A stretch of 6,852 bases of DNA from an uncultured Ruminococcus sp. (GTDB taxonomy: Bacteria; Bacillota; Clostridia; Oscillospirales; Acutalibacteraceae): the NCBI GenBank assembly GCA_945632055.1, contig CALZCU010000046.1, forward strand, positions 1 through 6,852, given 5' to 3'. Positions 1-6,810 of the stretch are shown one piece after another (position 1 is the stretch's first letter; every line of letters starts with the position of its first letter). The notes beneath the pieces were generated by a model. The model worked only from the letters and a program-made list of their open reading frames with translations, made no database searches and was not told the origin of the DNA. Position numbers and translations under genes: made by a program.

Positions 1-37
1 GATTATATCCGCCGTGGTCACATCCAAGTGCTATCAT
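1..37 (-). CDS. rpiB: Ribose-5-phosphate isomerase B, N-terminal fragment (runs off left edge)
   Basis: Only the first 12 codons are present, reading MIALGCDHGGYN. The CDHGG block is the N-terminal signature of the RpiB/LacAB family, where the Asp-His pair lies in the active site. RpiB interconverts ribose-5-phosphate and ribulose-5-phosphate in the non-oxidative pentose phosphate pathway, in the cytoplasm. The ATG overlaps the TGA stop of tsaB in an ATGA junction, and a GGGGG run inside the end of tsaB lies about 7 nt upstream as a possible Shine-Dalgarno. It is therefore probably co-transcribed and translationally coupled with tsaB. The call rests on a short motif, but that motif is very characteristic and family members usually begin almost exactly this way. 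The rest of the gene is outside the window. Confidence 0.82.
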   Translation of the reverse strand, partial: MIALGCDHGGYN

Positions 38-741
38 TGTTTAACCCCCATCTTCTTGTTAAGCTCTCTCTGCGCCTGCGGCAGTCTTAGGTAAACGGGC
101 ATAAGCTGTTGAGCGGTGAGCTTTTCACCCTGCTTAAGCTTTTCAAATGCCGCATACGCAACTGACGAGGCTGTCTGAACTCTTTTATTGAACGGTGCAA
201 GCACAACATTGTCAAGCTCTTTTCCTAAATAATTACTGCACAGAACTGCACCGTCACCGACAAGTATTATTTTTTCTTTTATGCTTTTAAGCTCCTGCTT
301 TAAATCCGATAGTGAAAGCGCTCTGTCCTCGATCAGTCTTGTAACCTTTTCGCCCCCAACTCTGAACAGTGCATTGTAAACCTGAGAGCATCGAGCGTCC
401 ATTACTGCACAGACTATGCAGTCACAGCCGAGCATATTGTATGCCATACTGTGAAGCGTTGAAACAGAAACGCTGGGCAGATTTTTTGAAAAAGCCAAGC
501 CCTTTACAGCCGCCACTCCGATTCTTACTCCTGTAAACGAACCGGGACCTGCGTTTACGGCTAAGGCTTCAATATCATCAATCGTGCTTCCCGTATTCTT
601 TAAAAGCTGTTCAAGCATTGGCATAAGCGTACGGCTGTGAGTCAGCGCAGTATCTATTGAAAATTCGCCGATTAGCTTATTTTCCTCCGCAATAGCAACG
701 GAAGCCGCCGTTGCAGAGGTATCAACAGCAAGTATTTTCAC
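34..741 (-). CDS. tsaB: tRNA threonylcarbamoyladenosine biosynthesis protein TsaB
   Basis: A 235-residue cytoplasmic protein of the ASKHA-fold TsaB/YeaZ family. TsaB is the non-catalytic partner of TsaD and, with TsaE, helps transfer the threonylcarbamoyl group to A37 of ANN-decoding tRNAs (t6A). Hallmarks are the N-terminal strand ILAVDTS (residues 3-9), the HSRTLMP segment (35-41) and the family signature AGPGSFTGVRIG (64-75), followed by a helix ending KGLAF. The length is normal for the family (about 220-240). The start codon is GTG at 741, overlapping the tsaE stop as GTGA; a GAAGGTG-like Shine-Dalgarno lies about 10 nt upstream inside tsaE. The 3' end overlaps rpiB by 4 nt. TsaB-type proteins lack the HxxxH metal site of TsaD, and none is seen here, which separates it from TsaD. 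In many Firmicutes rimI and tsaD follow tsaB; here rpiB comes directly next. Confidence 0.95.
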   Translation of the reverse strand: MKILAVDTSATAASVAIAEENKLIGEFSIDTALTHSRTLMPMLEQLLKNTGSTIDDIEALAVNAGPGSFTGVRIGVAAVKGLAFSKNLPSVSVSTLHSMAYNMLGCDCIVCAVMDARCSQVYNALFRVGGEKVTRLIEDRALSLSDLKQELKSIKEKIILVGDGAVLCSNYLGKELDNVVLAPFNKRVQTASSVAYAAFEKLKQGEKLTAQQLMPVYLRLPQAQRELNKKMGVKQ

Positions 742-1163
742 TGTATATCAACACCTTCAATCTCAAAGACTCTTTCATTGTCCGAGCCGCCCCTCGAAAT
801 GCTTATCCTGATTGCATTTTCTGGCAACGCACCCTCAATGTTTTCGCTCCATTCAATCACGAGGACACCGTTTCCGATATAATCGAAAAAGCCTGTTGAA
901 TACAAATCATCCCACGAGGTCACCCTGTACATATCGAAATGATAAATATTAAACTTGCCTTGGTATTCATTGACAAGTGCGAAGGTCGGACTTGAAACTC
1001 CGTCTGCAACGCCAAGACCTCTTGAAAGTCCTCTTGTAAAAGCAGTTTTGCCCATTCCGAGTCCGCCGAATAGGGCGATTACCTCATCTCCGTTCAGAGC
1101 CTTTGCAATTTCCTCTCCGATTCTTTCGGTATCCTCAGCAGACCTTGAAATAATCGTTTTCAT
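738..1163 (-). CDS. tsaE: tRNA threonylcarbamoyladenosine biosynthesis ATPase TsaE
   Basis: A 141-residue P-loop ATPase of the TsaE/YjeE family that works with TsaB-TsaD in t6A37 synthesis. The Walker A motif GGLGMGKT is at residues 33-40. SPTFALVNEY (58-67) matches the family switch-like segment, HFDMYR (75-80) carries the conserved Asp, and VLVIEWSENI (100-109) is the family's typical IEW block. I chose the ATG at 1163 because MKTIISRSAEDTE begins as family members do. A longer frame from a TTG at 1205 would add 14 unlike residues inside fhs and has no ribosome binding site. The chosen ATG lies 1 bp after the fhs TGA and has no clear Shine-Dalgarno of its own, which points to coupled reinitiation after fhs. 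The stop overlaps the GTG of tsaB. Confidence 0.94.
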   Translation of the reverse strand: MKTIISRSAEDTERIGEEIAKALNGDEVIALFGGLGMGKTAFTRGLSRGLGVADGVSSPTFALVNEYQGKFNIYHFDMYRVTSWDDLYSTGFFDYIGNGVLVIEWSENIEGALPENAIRISISRGGSDNERVFEIEGVDIQ

Positions 1164-1164
1164 A

Positions 1165-2832
1165 TCAGAACAGACCGACAATCTTGCCGCTGCTGTCAAC
1201 ATCAATGCTGTAGGCGGCAGGAGTCTTTGGCAATCCGGGCATAGTCATAATATCGCCTGTGTAAACTACAACAAAGCCTGCGCCGTTTGAGAGAGTAACA
1301 TTGCGTACAGTTATTTCAAAATCCTTCGGCGCTCCGAGGAGTGCAGGATTATCAGAGAGAGAATACTGAGTTTTTGCAATGCAGACGGGCAGCTTGTCTG
1401 CTCCGAGAGCTTCAACCTCTTTGATTGCTTTTTCTGCGGCGGTCGTGTAATTTACCTTTGAAGCACCGTAAATTACAGTTGCAATTTTTTCTATTTTTTC
1501 CTTTAAGGACAGGTCAAGAGAGTAAATCGGAGCAAAATCAGCAGGCTTTTCACAAGCCTCAACTACCTTTTCGGCAAGCTCAATTCCGCCCTCGCCGCCT
1601 TTTCCGAACACATTGGAAAGGGCAAAGTCAGCGCCGTTTTCACGACAATAGTTTTCAATATATTCAAGCTCCTCTTTGGTATCTGTTCCGAACTGATTGA
1701 TTGCAACGATTACGGGAACACCGTACTTGCGCATATTATCAATATGAACGCCGAGGTTTACGATACCCTTTTTGAGAGCTTCAAGGTTTTCATTTGACAC
1801 CTCTGATTTTGGAACACCGCCGTTGTATTTTAACGCACGACAGGTAGCCACAATTACAATTGCAGACGGTGAAAGTCCTGCGTAGCGGCACTTGATGTCA
1901 AGGAATTTTTCTGCGCCCAGATCAGAGCCGAAGCCTGCTTCGGTGATGCAGTAGTCGGCAAGCTTAAGCGCAAGCTTTGTTGCTCTTACGCTGTTACAGC
2001 CGTGGGCGATGTTTGCAAATGGACCTCCGTGCATAAGTGCAGGTGTACCCTCAAGAGTCTGAACAAGGTTAGGCTTTATTGCATCCTTTAAAAGAGCAGT
2101 CATTGCACCGTCAGCCTTAATGTCCTTTGCATAGACAGGCTCTCCCGAATAGGTGTATGCAATAAGGATTTTGCCAAGCCGTTCCTTTAAATCGTCAATA
2201 TCGCTTGCAAGGCACAGTATAGCCATAACCTCAGAGGCAACAGTAATAATAAAATGATCCTCTCTGGGAACTCCGTTGACCTTGCCGCCCAAGCCTACTA
2301 CAATATTTCTAAGCGCACGATCGTTCATATCAAGACAGCGCTTGATTAAAATTCTTCTCGGGTCAATCATAAGCTCATTGCCCTGCTGCATATGGTTATC
2401 AAGCATTGCACAGCAGAGGTTGTTTGCAGAAGTAATTGCGTGCATATCGCCCGTAAAGTGAAGGTTAATGTCCTCCATAGGAAGAACCTGTGCATAGCCG
2501 CCGCCTGCAGCTCCTCCCTTGATTCCGAAAACAGGTCCGAGTGACGGTTCACGAAGTGCTATTACAGCCTTCTTGCCGATTTTAGCCATTGCCTGACCAA
2601 GACCTGCCGTTGTTGTTGTTTTTCCCTCTCCTGCGGGAGTGGGGTTGATTGCTGTTACAAGGATAAGCTTTCCGTCAGGCTTACTCTGCAATCTCTCGGC
2701 AAGCTCGTCCGAGAGCTTTGCCTTATATTTGCCGTAAAATTCAAGCTCGTCCTCGGTAATTCCGATCTGAGCGGCAACTTCCTTTATTGGCAATAATTTT
2801 GCCTGCTGAGCAATTTCAATATCTGATAACAT
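1165..2832 (-). CDS. fhs: Formate-tetrahydrofolate ligase (10-formyl-THF synthetase)
   Basis: A 555-residue cytoplasmic enzyme of normal family length (about 555-560). It joins formate to tetrahydrofolate using ATP, giving 10-formyl-THF for purine and formyl-Met synthesis. The P-loop [11 protein letters not shown] is at residues 65-75. It is followed by [27 protein letters not shown] sequence (from about 94) and [10 protein letters not shown] (120-129), all signature blocks of the FTHFS family. [12 protein letters not shown] and NQFGTDT further on also match. The ATG at 2832 has a strong GGAGGTG Shine-Dalgarno (2841-2847) with 8-nt spacing. The gene is first in the minus-strand run fhs-tsaE-tsaB-rpiB, and its stop is 1 bp from the tsaE start. 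A TGT-TATAAT extended -10 lies about 40 nt upstream. No frameshift or missing motif is seen. In a fermentative gut anaerobe the role is more likely one-carbon supply than acetogenesis, but that is inference. Confidence 0.98.
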   Translation of the reverse strand: MLSDIEIAQQAKLLPIKEVAAQIGITEDELEFYGKYKAKLSDELAERLQSKPDGKLILVTAINPTPAGEGKTTTTAGLGQAMAKIGKKAVIALREPSLGPVFGIKGGAAGGGYAQVLPMEDINLHFTGDMHAITSANNLCCAMLDNHMQQGNELMIDPRRILIKRCLDMNDRALRNIVVGLGGKVNGVPREDHFIITVASEVMAILCLASDIDDLKERLGKILIAYTYSGEPVYAKDIKADGAMTALLKDAIKPNLVQTLEGTPALMHGGPFANIAHGCNSVRATKLALKLADYCITEAGFGSDLGAEKFLDIKCRYAGLSPSAIVIVATCRALKYNGGVPKSEVSNENLEALKKGIVNLGVHIDNMRKYGVPVIVAINQFGTDTKEELEYIENYCRENGADFALSNVFGKGGEGGIELAEKVVEACEKPADFAPIYSLDLSLKEKIEKIATVIYGASKVNYTTAAEKAIKEVEALGADKLPVCIAKTQYSLSDNPALLGAPKDFEITVRNVTLSNGAGFVVVYTGDIMTMPGLPKTPAAYSIDVDSSGKIVGLF

Positions 2833-2872
2833 AATGACCGCACCTCCAGAAACTATAAAATTATTTATTTAT

Positions 2873-2881
2873 ATTATAACA
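2873..2881 (-). promoter_or_regulatory. Probable extended -10 promoter of the fhs operon
   Basis: On the minus strand the sequence reads TGTTATAAT: a consensus TATAAT -10 (2878-2873) with a TGn extension. Transcription would start near 2866, leaving a leader of about 33 nt that contains the GGAGGTG site. I see no good -35 hexamer at 16-18 nt, so the extended -10 would have to compensate. The leader is too short for a riboswitch. The region is very AT-rich, so a chance match is possible. Confidence 0.5.
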
Positions 2882-2919
2882 AAACGATTAGTTTGTATTA
2901 TTCTTATTTGAAAATATAC

Positions 2920-2948
2920 TTGATATTGACGCTATATTTTAATATAAT
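2920..2948 (+). promoter_or_regulatory. Sigma-A type promoter of rodA
   Basis: TTGATA (2920-2925), a 17-bp spacer and TATAAT (2943-2948) form a near-consensus vegetative promoter. The predicted transcription start is near 2955, giving a leader of about 25 nt to the TTG start at 2981. It lies back to back with the fhs promoter, with the two -10 boxes about 65 bp apart, so a factor binding between them could affect both genes. That last point is inference only. Confidence 0.75.
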
Positions 2949-2966
2949 ATTTATAGTTTAAAATAC

Positions 2967-2972
2967 GAGAGG
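2967..2972 (+). promoter_or_regulatory. Ribosome binding site deciding the rodA start
   Basis: GAGAGG is the only purine-rich run upstream of rodA. Two in-frame TTG codons follow, at 2975 and 2981. The spacing is 2 nt to the first, too short for initiation, and 8 nt to the second, which is optimal. I therefore place the start at 2981. No ATG or GTG occurs near the start of the conserved region. Confidence 0.65.
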
Positions 2973-2980
2973 CGTTGCGT

Positions 2981-4147
2981 TTGAATAGATTTAAAACTGT
3001 AGGAGAATATCTAAAAAGAACAGATGTCGTGCTGTGGCTGCTCACACTCTGTGCCGTTATTTACAGTCTTTTACTGATTTCAAGTATGCAGAGGGCTGGC
3101 GAATACAGCTTTCTGAGAACGCAGACTGCGGCTGTTATTTTAGGTCTTGCGGCTTCTGCTGTGATTTCCGCCGCCGATTACCGATATTTAATTGACAAAT
3201 GGTATTTGTCAGCCATAATTGCCGCTGTGCTTGCCTTGCTTGTTTTTCTGTTCGGCAGGCAGGTGACGGGTACTGATGATACAGCGTGGATTATGCTCCC
3301 GGGCGGTTTTAGTATTCAGCCGTCAGAATTGATTAAGATATGCTTTATTATTACCTTTGCCAAACATCTTTCATACCTTAAGGAAAAGGAGCTGATTGAG
3401 AGTCTTTTCGGGGTAATTACCCTCGTTATCCACGCCGCAATTCCTATGGCGGTAATACATCTCCAAGGTGATGACGGAACTGTGCTGATTTTCGGCTTTA
3501 TTTTCCTTATTATGTCGTTCACCGCAGGAGGTCAGCTCCGCTCCTTTGCTATCCTCGGGGGACTGCTACTTATAAGTATTCCGCTGATTTGGAGCTTTTT
3601 TATGAATGACGAGCATCGTAACAGAATCCTTGCGCTGTTTGATATTGACGGAAATGCTATGACAAATTACGGCTGGCAGCAATATCAGGGCAAGGTGTCC
3701 GTTGCAAGCGGAGAACTTAGCGGAAGCGGATTATATAACGGCTCAAGGGTTGAATACGGAATAGTTCCCGAACAAGAAAACGATTTTATCTTTACCGTTG
3801 CCGGAGAGGAGCTTGGCTTTATCGGATGTATGCTCCTGCTCGCTGTTCTTTTCGGAATTATAATCAAGGTACTGATGAACGCAATGAGGTCGAATGATTT
3901 TCAAGGCAGGTGCATTTGCTGCGGTGTTTTTGCAACCATCGCTTCGCAGACAATAATCAATCTGGGAATGGTGCTTGGCTTCTTCCCTGTTGTCGGAATC
4001 ACCCTGCCGCTGTTCAGCTCAGGCGGAACATCTGCTTTGAGTATGCTGATTTGTCTTGGATTGGTGCAAAGTGTAAGAAACCATAACATTGACGATATGG
4101 ACACTGCAAGATTAAGAAGAGGAAGTCAGAGCAGACTAAAAATATAA
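2981..4147 (+). CDS. rodA: SEDS-family peptidoglycan glycosyltransferase, RodA type
   Basis: A 388-residue polytopic membrane protein with about ten hydrophobic segments, from near residues 17-36 to 338-360. It belongs to the SEDS family (RodA/FtsW/SpoVE), which polymerises lipid II into glycan strands with a partner class B PBP. Visible motifs are TAWI with Trp103 (matching the family's GAQRWI loop), IQPSEL (112-117), YGWQQYQGKVSVASG followed by GSGLYNGS, PEQENDFIFTVAGEELGFIG with Asp268 at the position of the catalytic Asp of RodA, and NLGMVLGFFPVVGITLPLFSSGG near the C-terminus. The start is a TTG chosen by ribosome-binding-site spacing; a TTG at 2975 would give 390 residues. The gene stands alone with its own promoter, next to no mreBCD or PBP gene. 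Some motifs depart from the usual form: QGDDGT for QPDLGT, and SSGGTS for SYGGSS. RodA versus a FtsW/SpoVE paralogue cannot be settled here, although PEQ-DFIF and the length favour RodA. Confidence 0.88.
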   Translation: MNRFKTVGEYLKRTDVVLWLLTLCAVIYSLLLISSMQRAGEYSFLRTQTAAVILGLAASAVISAADYRYLIDKWYLSAIIAAVLALLVFLFGRQVTGTDDTAWIMLPGGFSIQPSELIKICFIITFAKHLSYLKEKELIESLFGVITLVIHAAIPMAVIHLQGDDGTVLIFGFIFLIMSFTAGGQLRSFAILGGLLLISIPLIWSFFMNDEHRNRILALFDIDGNAMTNYGWQQYQGKVSVASGELSGSGLYNGSRVEYGIVPEQENDFIFTVAGEELGFIGCMLLLAVLFGIIIKVLMNAMRSNDFQGRCICCGVFATIASQTIINLGMVLGFFPVVGITLPLFSSGGTSALSMLICLGLVQSVRNHNIDDMDTARLRRGSQSRLKI

Positions 4148-4157
4148 CAGCTTTATT

Positions 4158-4253
4158 AAGTCGAGTGCCTCGACACGCAATTCGAGCAGACAGTTTGATA
4201 TTGTCAAATCTTCTCTGCCCGACCGTTTTCGAGCAATTTCCTATAAGGTAAAA
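4158..4253. repeat. 96-bp tandem repeat, copy A
   Basis: First of two adjacent copies of a 96-bp unit in the gap between convergent rodA and sas6. It is not coding on either strand. It starts with a perfect hairpin GTCGAG-TGC-CTCGAC (4160-4174). After a short linker and AATTCGA it has a second, longer foldback: GCAGA pairs with TCTGC around an inner TTTGAT-ATT-GTCAAA stem (one G-T pair). It ends with an A-rich tail. It lies within the probable rodA 3' untranslated region, before the terminator. Its function is unknown to me. Confidence 0.9.
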
Positions 4254-4349
4254 AAGTCGAGTGCCACGACACGCAATTCGAGCAGACAGTTTGATATTGT
4301 CAAATCTTCTCTGCCCGACTGTTTTCGAGCAATTTCCTATAAAGTAAAA
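4254..4349. repeat. 96-bp tandem repeat, copy B
   Basis: Second copy, directly abutting copy A with no spacer and matching it at 93 of 96 positions. The differences are T4170 to A4266, C4224 to T4320 and G4247 to A4343. The first change puts an A-A mismatch into the first hairpin, while the second foldback is kept. The A-rich tail runs straight into the terminator at 4351, so on the minus strand it supplies the terminator's U-tract. Confidence 0.9.
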
Positions 4350-4400
4350 AAATCTGCCCTGTGACGGTCGTTACTCCGTTACAGGGCAGATTATTCTTTT
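4346..4400. terminator. Strong intrinsic terminator, probably bidirectional (sas6 and rodA)
   Basis: A 17-bp stem, 4351-4367 with 4376-4392, closes an 8-nt loop (TCGTTACT). Twelve outer pairs are perfect. On the plus strand the fifth inner position is a G-U pair; on the minus strand it becomes an A-C mismatch. Reading on the minus strand, the stem ends in seven U (complement of 4352-4346), beginning 20 nt after the sas6 stop, which is a textbook terminator for sas6. Reading on the plus strand, UUAUUCUUUU follows, so it can also end rodA transcripts after they pass both 96-bp repeats. Confidence 0.9.
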
Positions 4401-4412
4401 ACCGTATTATTT

Positions 4413-6611
4413 TTACTTCTGGACGATTGCACGCTGGATAGCTGTTGTATCCTTAATGTCTACTGTGCCGTCACCGTTGAAATCTGCAAGGCTCATCGCC
4501 AAATCACTCAACTTAATAATGCCTGCACAGTGTCTTTGAATTTCTGTTGCGTCCTTGATGTTTAATTCGCCGTCCATATTGACATCGCCGAGCATATATT
4601 CCTGCTCTTCATTACCTACTGTATATCTGATTTTCTTGGTTACTGATTTTCCGCTTGAATCGGTTGCAGTTACCGAAAGATTATATGTGCCTGTTTCAGC
4701 AGGAGTCCATGCAAATGTATCCGAAGCTGACTTCTGAACAGAGCTTCCGTTGATTGCAAAATCATACTCTACGCTTCCGCTTGCGCCGTATGCCTCAGCC
4801 TTGAGTGTGATATTTGTGCCTGCAGACTGACCCGAATTGAGGTCTGCTCCGAAGTTCACTTCAAGGGGTGCATAGCTGATTTCTGTATCGCTTAAGAGTG
4901 CGCCTACTCTTGCAAGAGGAACTGTGATGTTATCAATATCCTCTTTTTCGTGTGAGGACGACGGATCGTAGCTGTATTCAACATTTGCACTGTCAAGCAC
5001 TGACGGGTCATGAGGAAGAGTATCCATTCCCGAGGTTCCGTATGTGAGAATCTGCATTGCACCGATACCTTTTGTTTCGATGTAGTTTCTGTCAATTCCG
5101 AGCGTTGACAACGGAATTGCTACCTCATATATAAAGCCGTATGATGCCTTGTAGCCAAGGTCAAAGAAGTCAACCCAATTTGAATTAGGATCGGTGTTAT
5201 CTCCCATGACACGAGTGCCTTTTTCACCGTTCACACCGTAGAGAGTGGTGCTTTTTGTTCCGTTTGCATACTTGATTTTAAATCCGTTCTGATTATCCTG
5301 TGCCTGGAAGTTTCTTACACCTATGGGAATTTTTGAATCATAATTGAACATATATGTTCCGTCTGTATCAAGAGTATCTGCCTTAAAGATTGACGCTCCG
5401 CCGTTTGAGTTGTTTGAATCCATCGCAATCAGGGTATCAATATGTGTAGTAAAGGAAGTGCCGCCGTCCTTTGCCACACCGTTTGTGCATCCCCAAACAA
5501 AAGGATTTGTATAGGTTGAGCCGTCCTTATTTGTTCCCACTGCCTTGCCTGTTGCCTGCTTTGAGGGGTCAATTGAAAGTGCAAGGTACATCGGAATACT
5601 GTTTCTCCAGGGTCTTGCCTCATTTGAAGCGGCAAAGTTGTCGCTTGGAGAAACGATATATGTAGTATTTGCCATTTCCCACATAAAGTAGAGGTTTTCA
5701 TCGTCCCATGCACTGTAAAGAGCATATGCGTCCCAAGGCTGCTCATGCATTGCAGACGGCATATACACTCTGGGGTCATCGTTTGCAACACCCTGTGCAA
5801 TTATCATTGAGCTGTCCCAATCGCTGACATCACCGTCAACAGTGATTGTCTTATGCTTACCGAGCTGCATTTCAGGGTTTGTTGAATAGTAACCGCCCTC
5901 TGCCTCTGTTGTGTGACCGTCAGACTTTGCAGAGAATGTTGTCTTTGAAGCTCTGAAGGTCTTTTTAAAGGTAAATGTCTGGGTTGTTTCAATACCGTCA
6001 TCACCTGTTGCATAAAGAGTAAGTGTAACTGTTGAATTACCTATTTTACCGCTTCCTACGGTAATAACATCATCCTGCACAAAGGTTTTTCTGTCTGAGC
6101 CGTCAATTGAATAGCTGCCTGTTGAAGCATTCTTAAGTCCAAGCTTCACCTGCATACTGTCACCTGAAAAAGAAGTTCCGTTCGGCGTATAGCACAAGCC
6201 GTAGCCGTGACCGTCAGGCTTGCCGTAATCTGTCCACTTAAGGTCGGCAGTCAGAAGCTTGCATTCGCCTGTTTTCAGGGGTAAGCCTGATCCCTCGGGA
6301 TACTGCTCCTTGCCCTCTCCCTTTTCAAGACCGTTTGTGAAAATTATTTTCTCAGAAGAATAGCTTGACGGAAAAGTCTTTGTGTAAAGACCGTCAGAAG
6401 TTTTCTCCATAAGTTCACCGGGCCAATCACCATTGCTCTTTGTTCCGTAAGCATATACATAGACATTTTCCCAATTATAAACGGAATTGTCAAAGTACAC
6501 GCTTGAGCCTACATCTGTTGCTGCGTACGCTGTGAAAGCGGTTGCTGCAAAGGCAGTAATCATCATAGCGGCAGCGAGCAAAAGACTTGTAAATTTTCGC
6601 TGCATTTTCAT
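4413..6611 (-). CDS. sas6: Starch-adherence protein Sas6: secreted CBM26-Ig-CBM74-Ig-dockerin protein
   Basis: A 732-residue secreted, non-catalytic starch-binding component of the R. bromii amylosome. A signal peptide (1-30, KFTSLLLAAAMM core, cleavage after AYA) precedes a CBM26 (about 33-130; W47, Y53, Y55, W63 are candidate sugar contacts). An Ig-like module follows (about 138-218). A roughly 330-residue CBM74 then starts near ITVDGDVSDWDSS (256-268), followed by a second Ig-like module (about 571-667). The C-terminal type I dockerin (about 672-732) has two calcium loops: D676/N678/D680/D687 and D710/N712/D714/D721. H289, F326 and W373 fall on the residues I recall for starch contact in Sas6 CBM74, hence the specific name. 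No glycoside hydrolase domain is present. In published work CBM26 binds short malto-oligosaccharides and CBM74 binds longer and double-helical glucans; the dockerin should anchor it to a scaffoldin cohesin. The ATG at 6611 has GAGGAG (6619-6624) 7 nt upstream. An upstream in-frame ATG at 6731 would translate through the promoter and is rejected. Confidence 0.95.
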   Translation of the reverse strand: MKMQRKFTSLLLAAAMMITAFAATAFTAYAATDVGSSVYFDNSVYNWENVYVYAYGTKSNGDWPGELMEKTSDGLYTKTFPSSYSSEKIIFTNGLEKGEGKEQYPEGSGLPLKTGECKLLTADLKWTDYGKPDGHGYGLCYTPNGTSFSGDSMQVKLGLKNASTGSYSIDGSDRKTFVQDDVITVGSGKIGNSTVTLTLYATGDDGIETTQTFTFKKTFRASKTTFSAKSDGHTTEAEGGYYSTNPEMQLGKHKTITVDGDVSDWDSSMIIAQGVANDDPRVYMPSAMHEQPWDAYALYSAWDDENLYFMWEMANTTYIVSPSDNFAASNEARPWRNSIPMYLALSIDPSKQATGKAVGTNKDGSTYTNPFVWGCTNGVAKDGGTSFTTHIDTLIAMDSNNSNGGASIFKADTLDTDGTYMFNYDSKIPIGVRNFQAQDNQNGFKIKYANGTKSTTLYGVNGEKGTRVMGDNTDPNSNWVDFFDLGYKASYGFIYEVAIPLSTLGIDRNYIETKGIGAMQILTYGTSGMDTLPHDPSVLDSANVEYSYDPSSSHEKEDIDNITVPLARVGALLSDTEISYAPLEVNFGADLNSGQSAGTNITLKAEAYGASGSVEYDFAINGSSVQKSASDTFAWTPAETGTYNLSVTATDSSGKSVTKKIRYTVGNEEQEYMLGDVNMDGELNIKDATEIQRHCAGIIKLSDLAMSLADFNGDGTVDIKDTTAIQRAIVQK

Positions 6612-6618
6612 TTTAACT

Positions 6619-6624
6619 CTCCTC
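6619..6624 (-). promoter_or_regulatory. Ribosome binding site deciding the sas6 start
   Basis: GAGGAG on the minus strand lies 7 nt before the ATG at 6611. It selects the MKMQRK start, which directly opens a canonical signal peptide. The second ATG (6605, MQRK) would have 13-nt spacing and is less likely. Confidence 0.85.
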
Positions 6625-6648
6625 TTTTTTATAAAATATGTAATATTA

Positions 6649-6677
6649 ATTATATCACATAACGCATTACTATTCAA
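6649..6677 (-). promoter_or_regulatory. Strong extended -10 promoter of sas6
   Basis: On the minus strand, TTGAAT (6677-6672), a 17-bp spacer and TATAAT (6654-6649) are combined with a TGA extension just before the -10. This is a near-consensus sigma-A promoter. Transcription should start near 6642, leaving a leader of about 30 nt. The match suggests strong expression and a single-gene transcript ending at the terminator near 4351. Confidence 0.85.
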
Positions 6678-6723
6678 TATGAGAATATTTTTATCTGTTT
6701 TGACTATATAATCAATTTTATCT

Positions 6724-6743
6724 TTTATCACAGAATTGATAAA
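6724..6743. promoter_or_regulatory. Operator-like dyad upstream of the sas6 promoter
   Basis: TTTATCA-cagaat-TGATAAA is a perfect 7-bp inverted repeat with a 6-bp centre. It lies about 47 bp upstream of the sas6 -35. The size and symmetry suit a dimeric DNA-binding protein and the place would suit an activator, but the surroundings are very AT-rich, so chance is possible. I do not recognise it as any named operator. Confidence 0.3.
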
Positions 6744-6810
6744 GATATTTTGTATGAAAAAACAAACTAAAAGTGATGTTGCACTAAAATAATTCTCATA
6801 TTTATTCAGA

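Noticed and set aside
738..1205. A longer tsaE starting at TTG 1205 (155 residues)
   Set aside because: The added 14 residues do not resemble the family, overlap the end of fhs and have no ribosome binding site; the ATG at 1163 fits family starts.
955..1290. A 111-codon plus-strand frame antisense to tsaE and fhs
   Set aside because: It is antisense to two well-supported genes, lacks a ribosome binding site and has no recognisable domain.
2833..2872. A riboswitch in the fhs leader
   Set aside because: The likely transcription start leaves only about 33 nt before the ATG, too short for any known aptamer plus expression platform.
4158..4349. The 96-bp repeats as a CRISPR array
   Set aside because: There are only two units, directly abutting, with no variable spacers; the whole 96-bp period is repeated, including its internal hairpins.
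4158..4349. The repeats as an insertion sequence or transposase remnant
   Set aside because: No coding potential and no terminal inverted repeats or target-site duplication can be seen. A non-autonomous element remains possible only through a genome-wide search.
5429..5800. A 123-codon minus-strand frame inside sas6
   Set aside because: It is an out-of-frame shadow of the CBM74 region with low-complexity Gln/Arg-rich composition and no start signals; the same holds for the frames at 5804-6013 and 4904-5095.
4413..6731. A longer sas6 reading frame starting at an ATG at 6731 (772 residues)
   Set aside because: The extra 40 residues would be read through the TTGAAT/TATAAT promoter and the GAGGAG site, and would put a non-signal stretch ahead of a canonical signal peptide.
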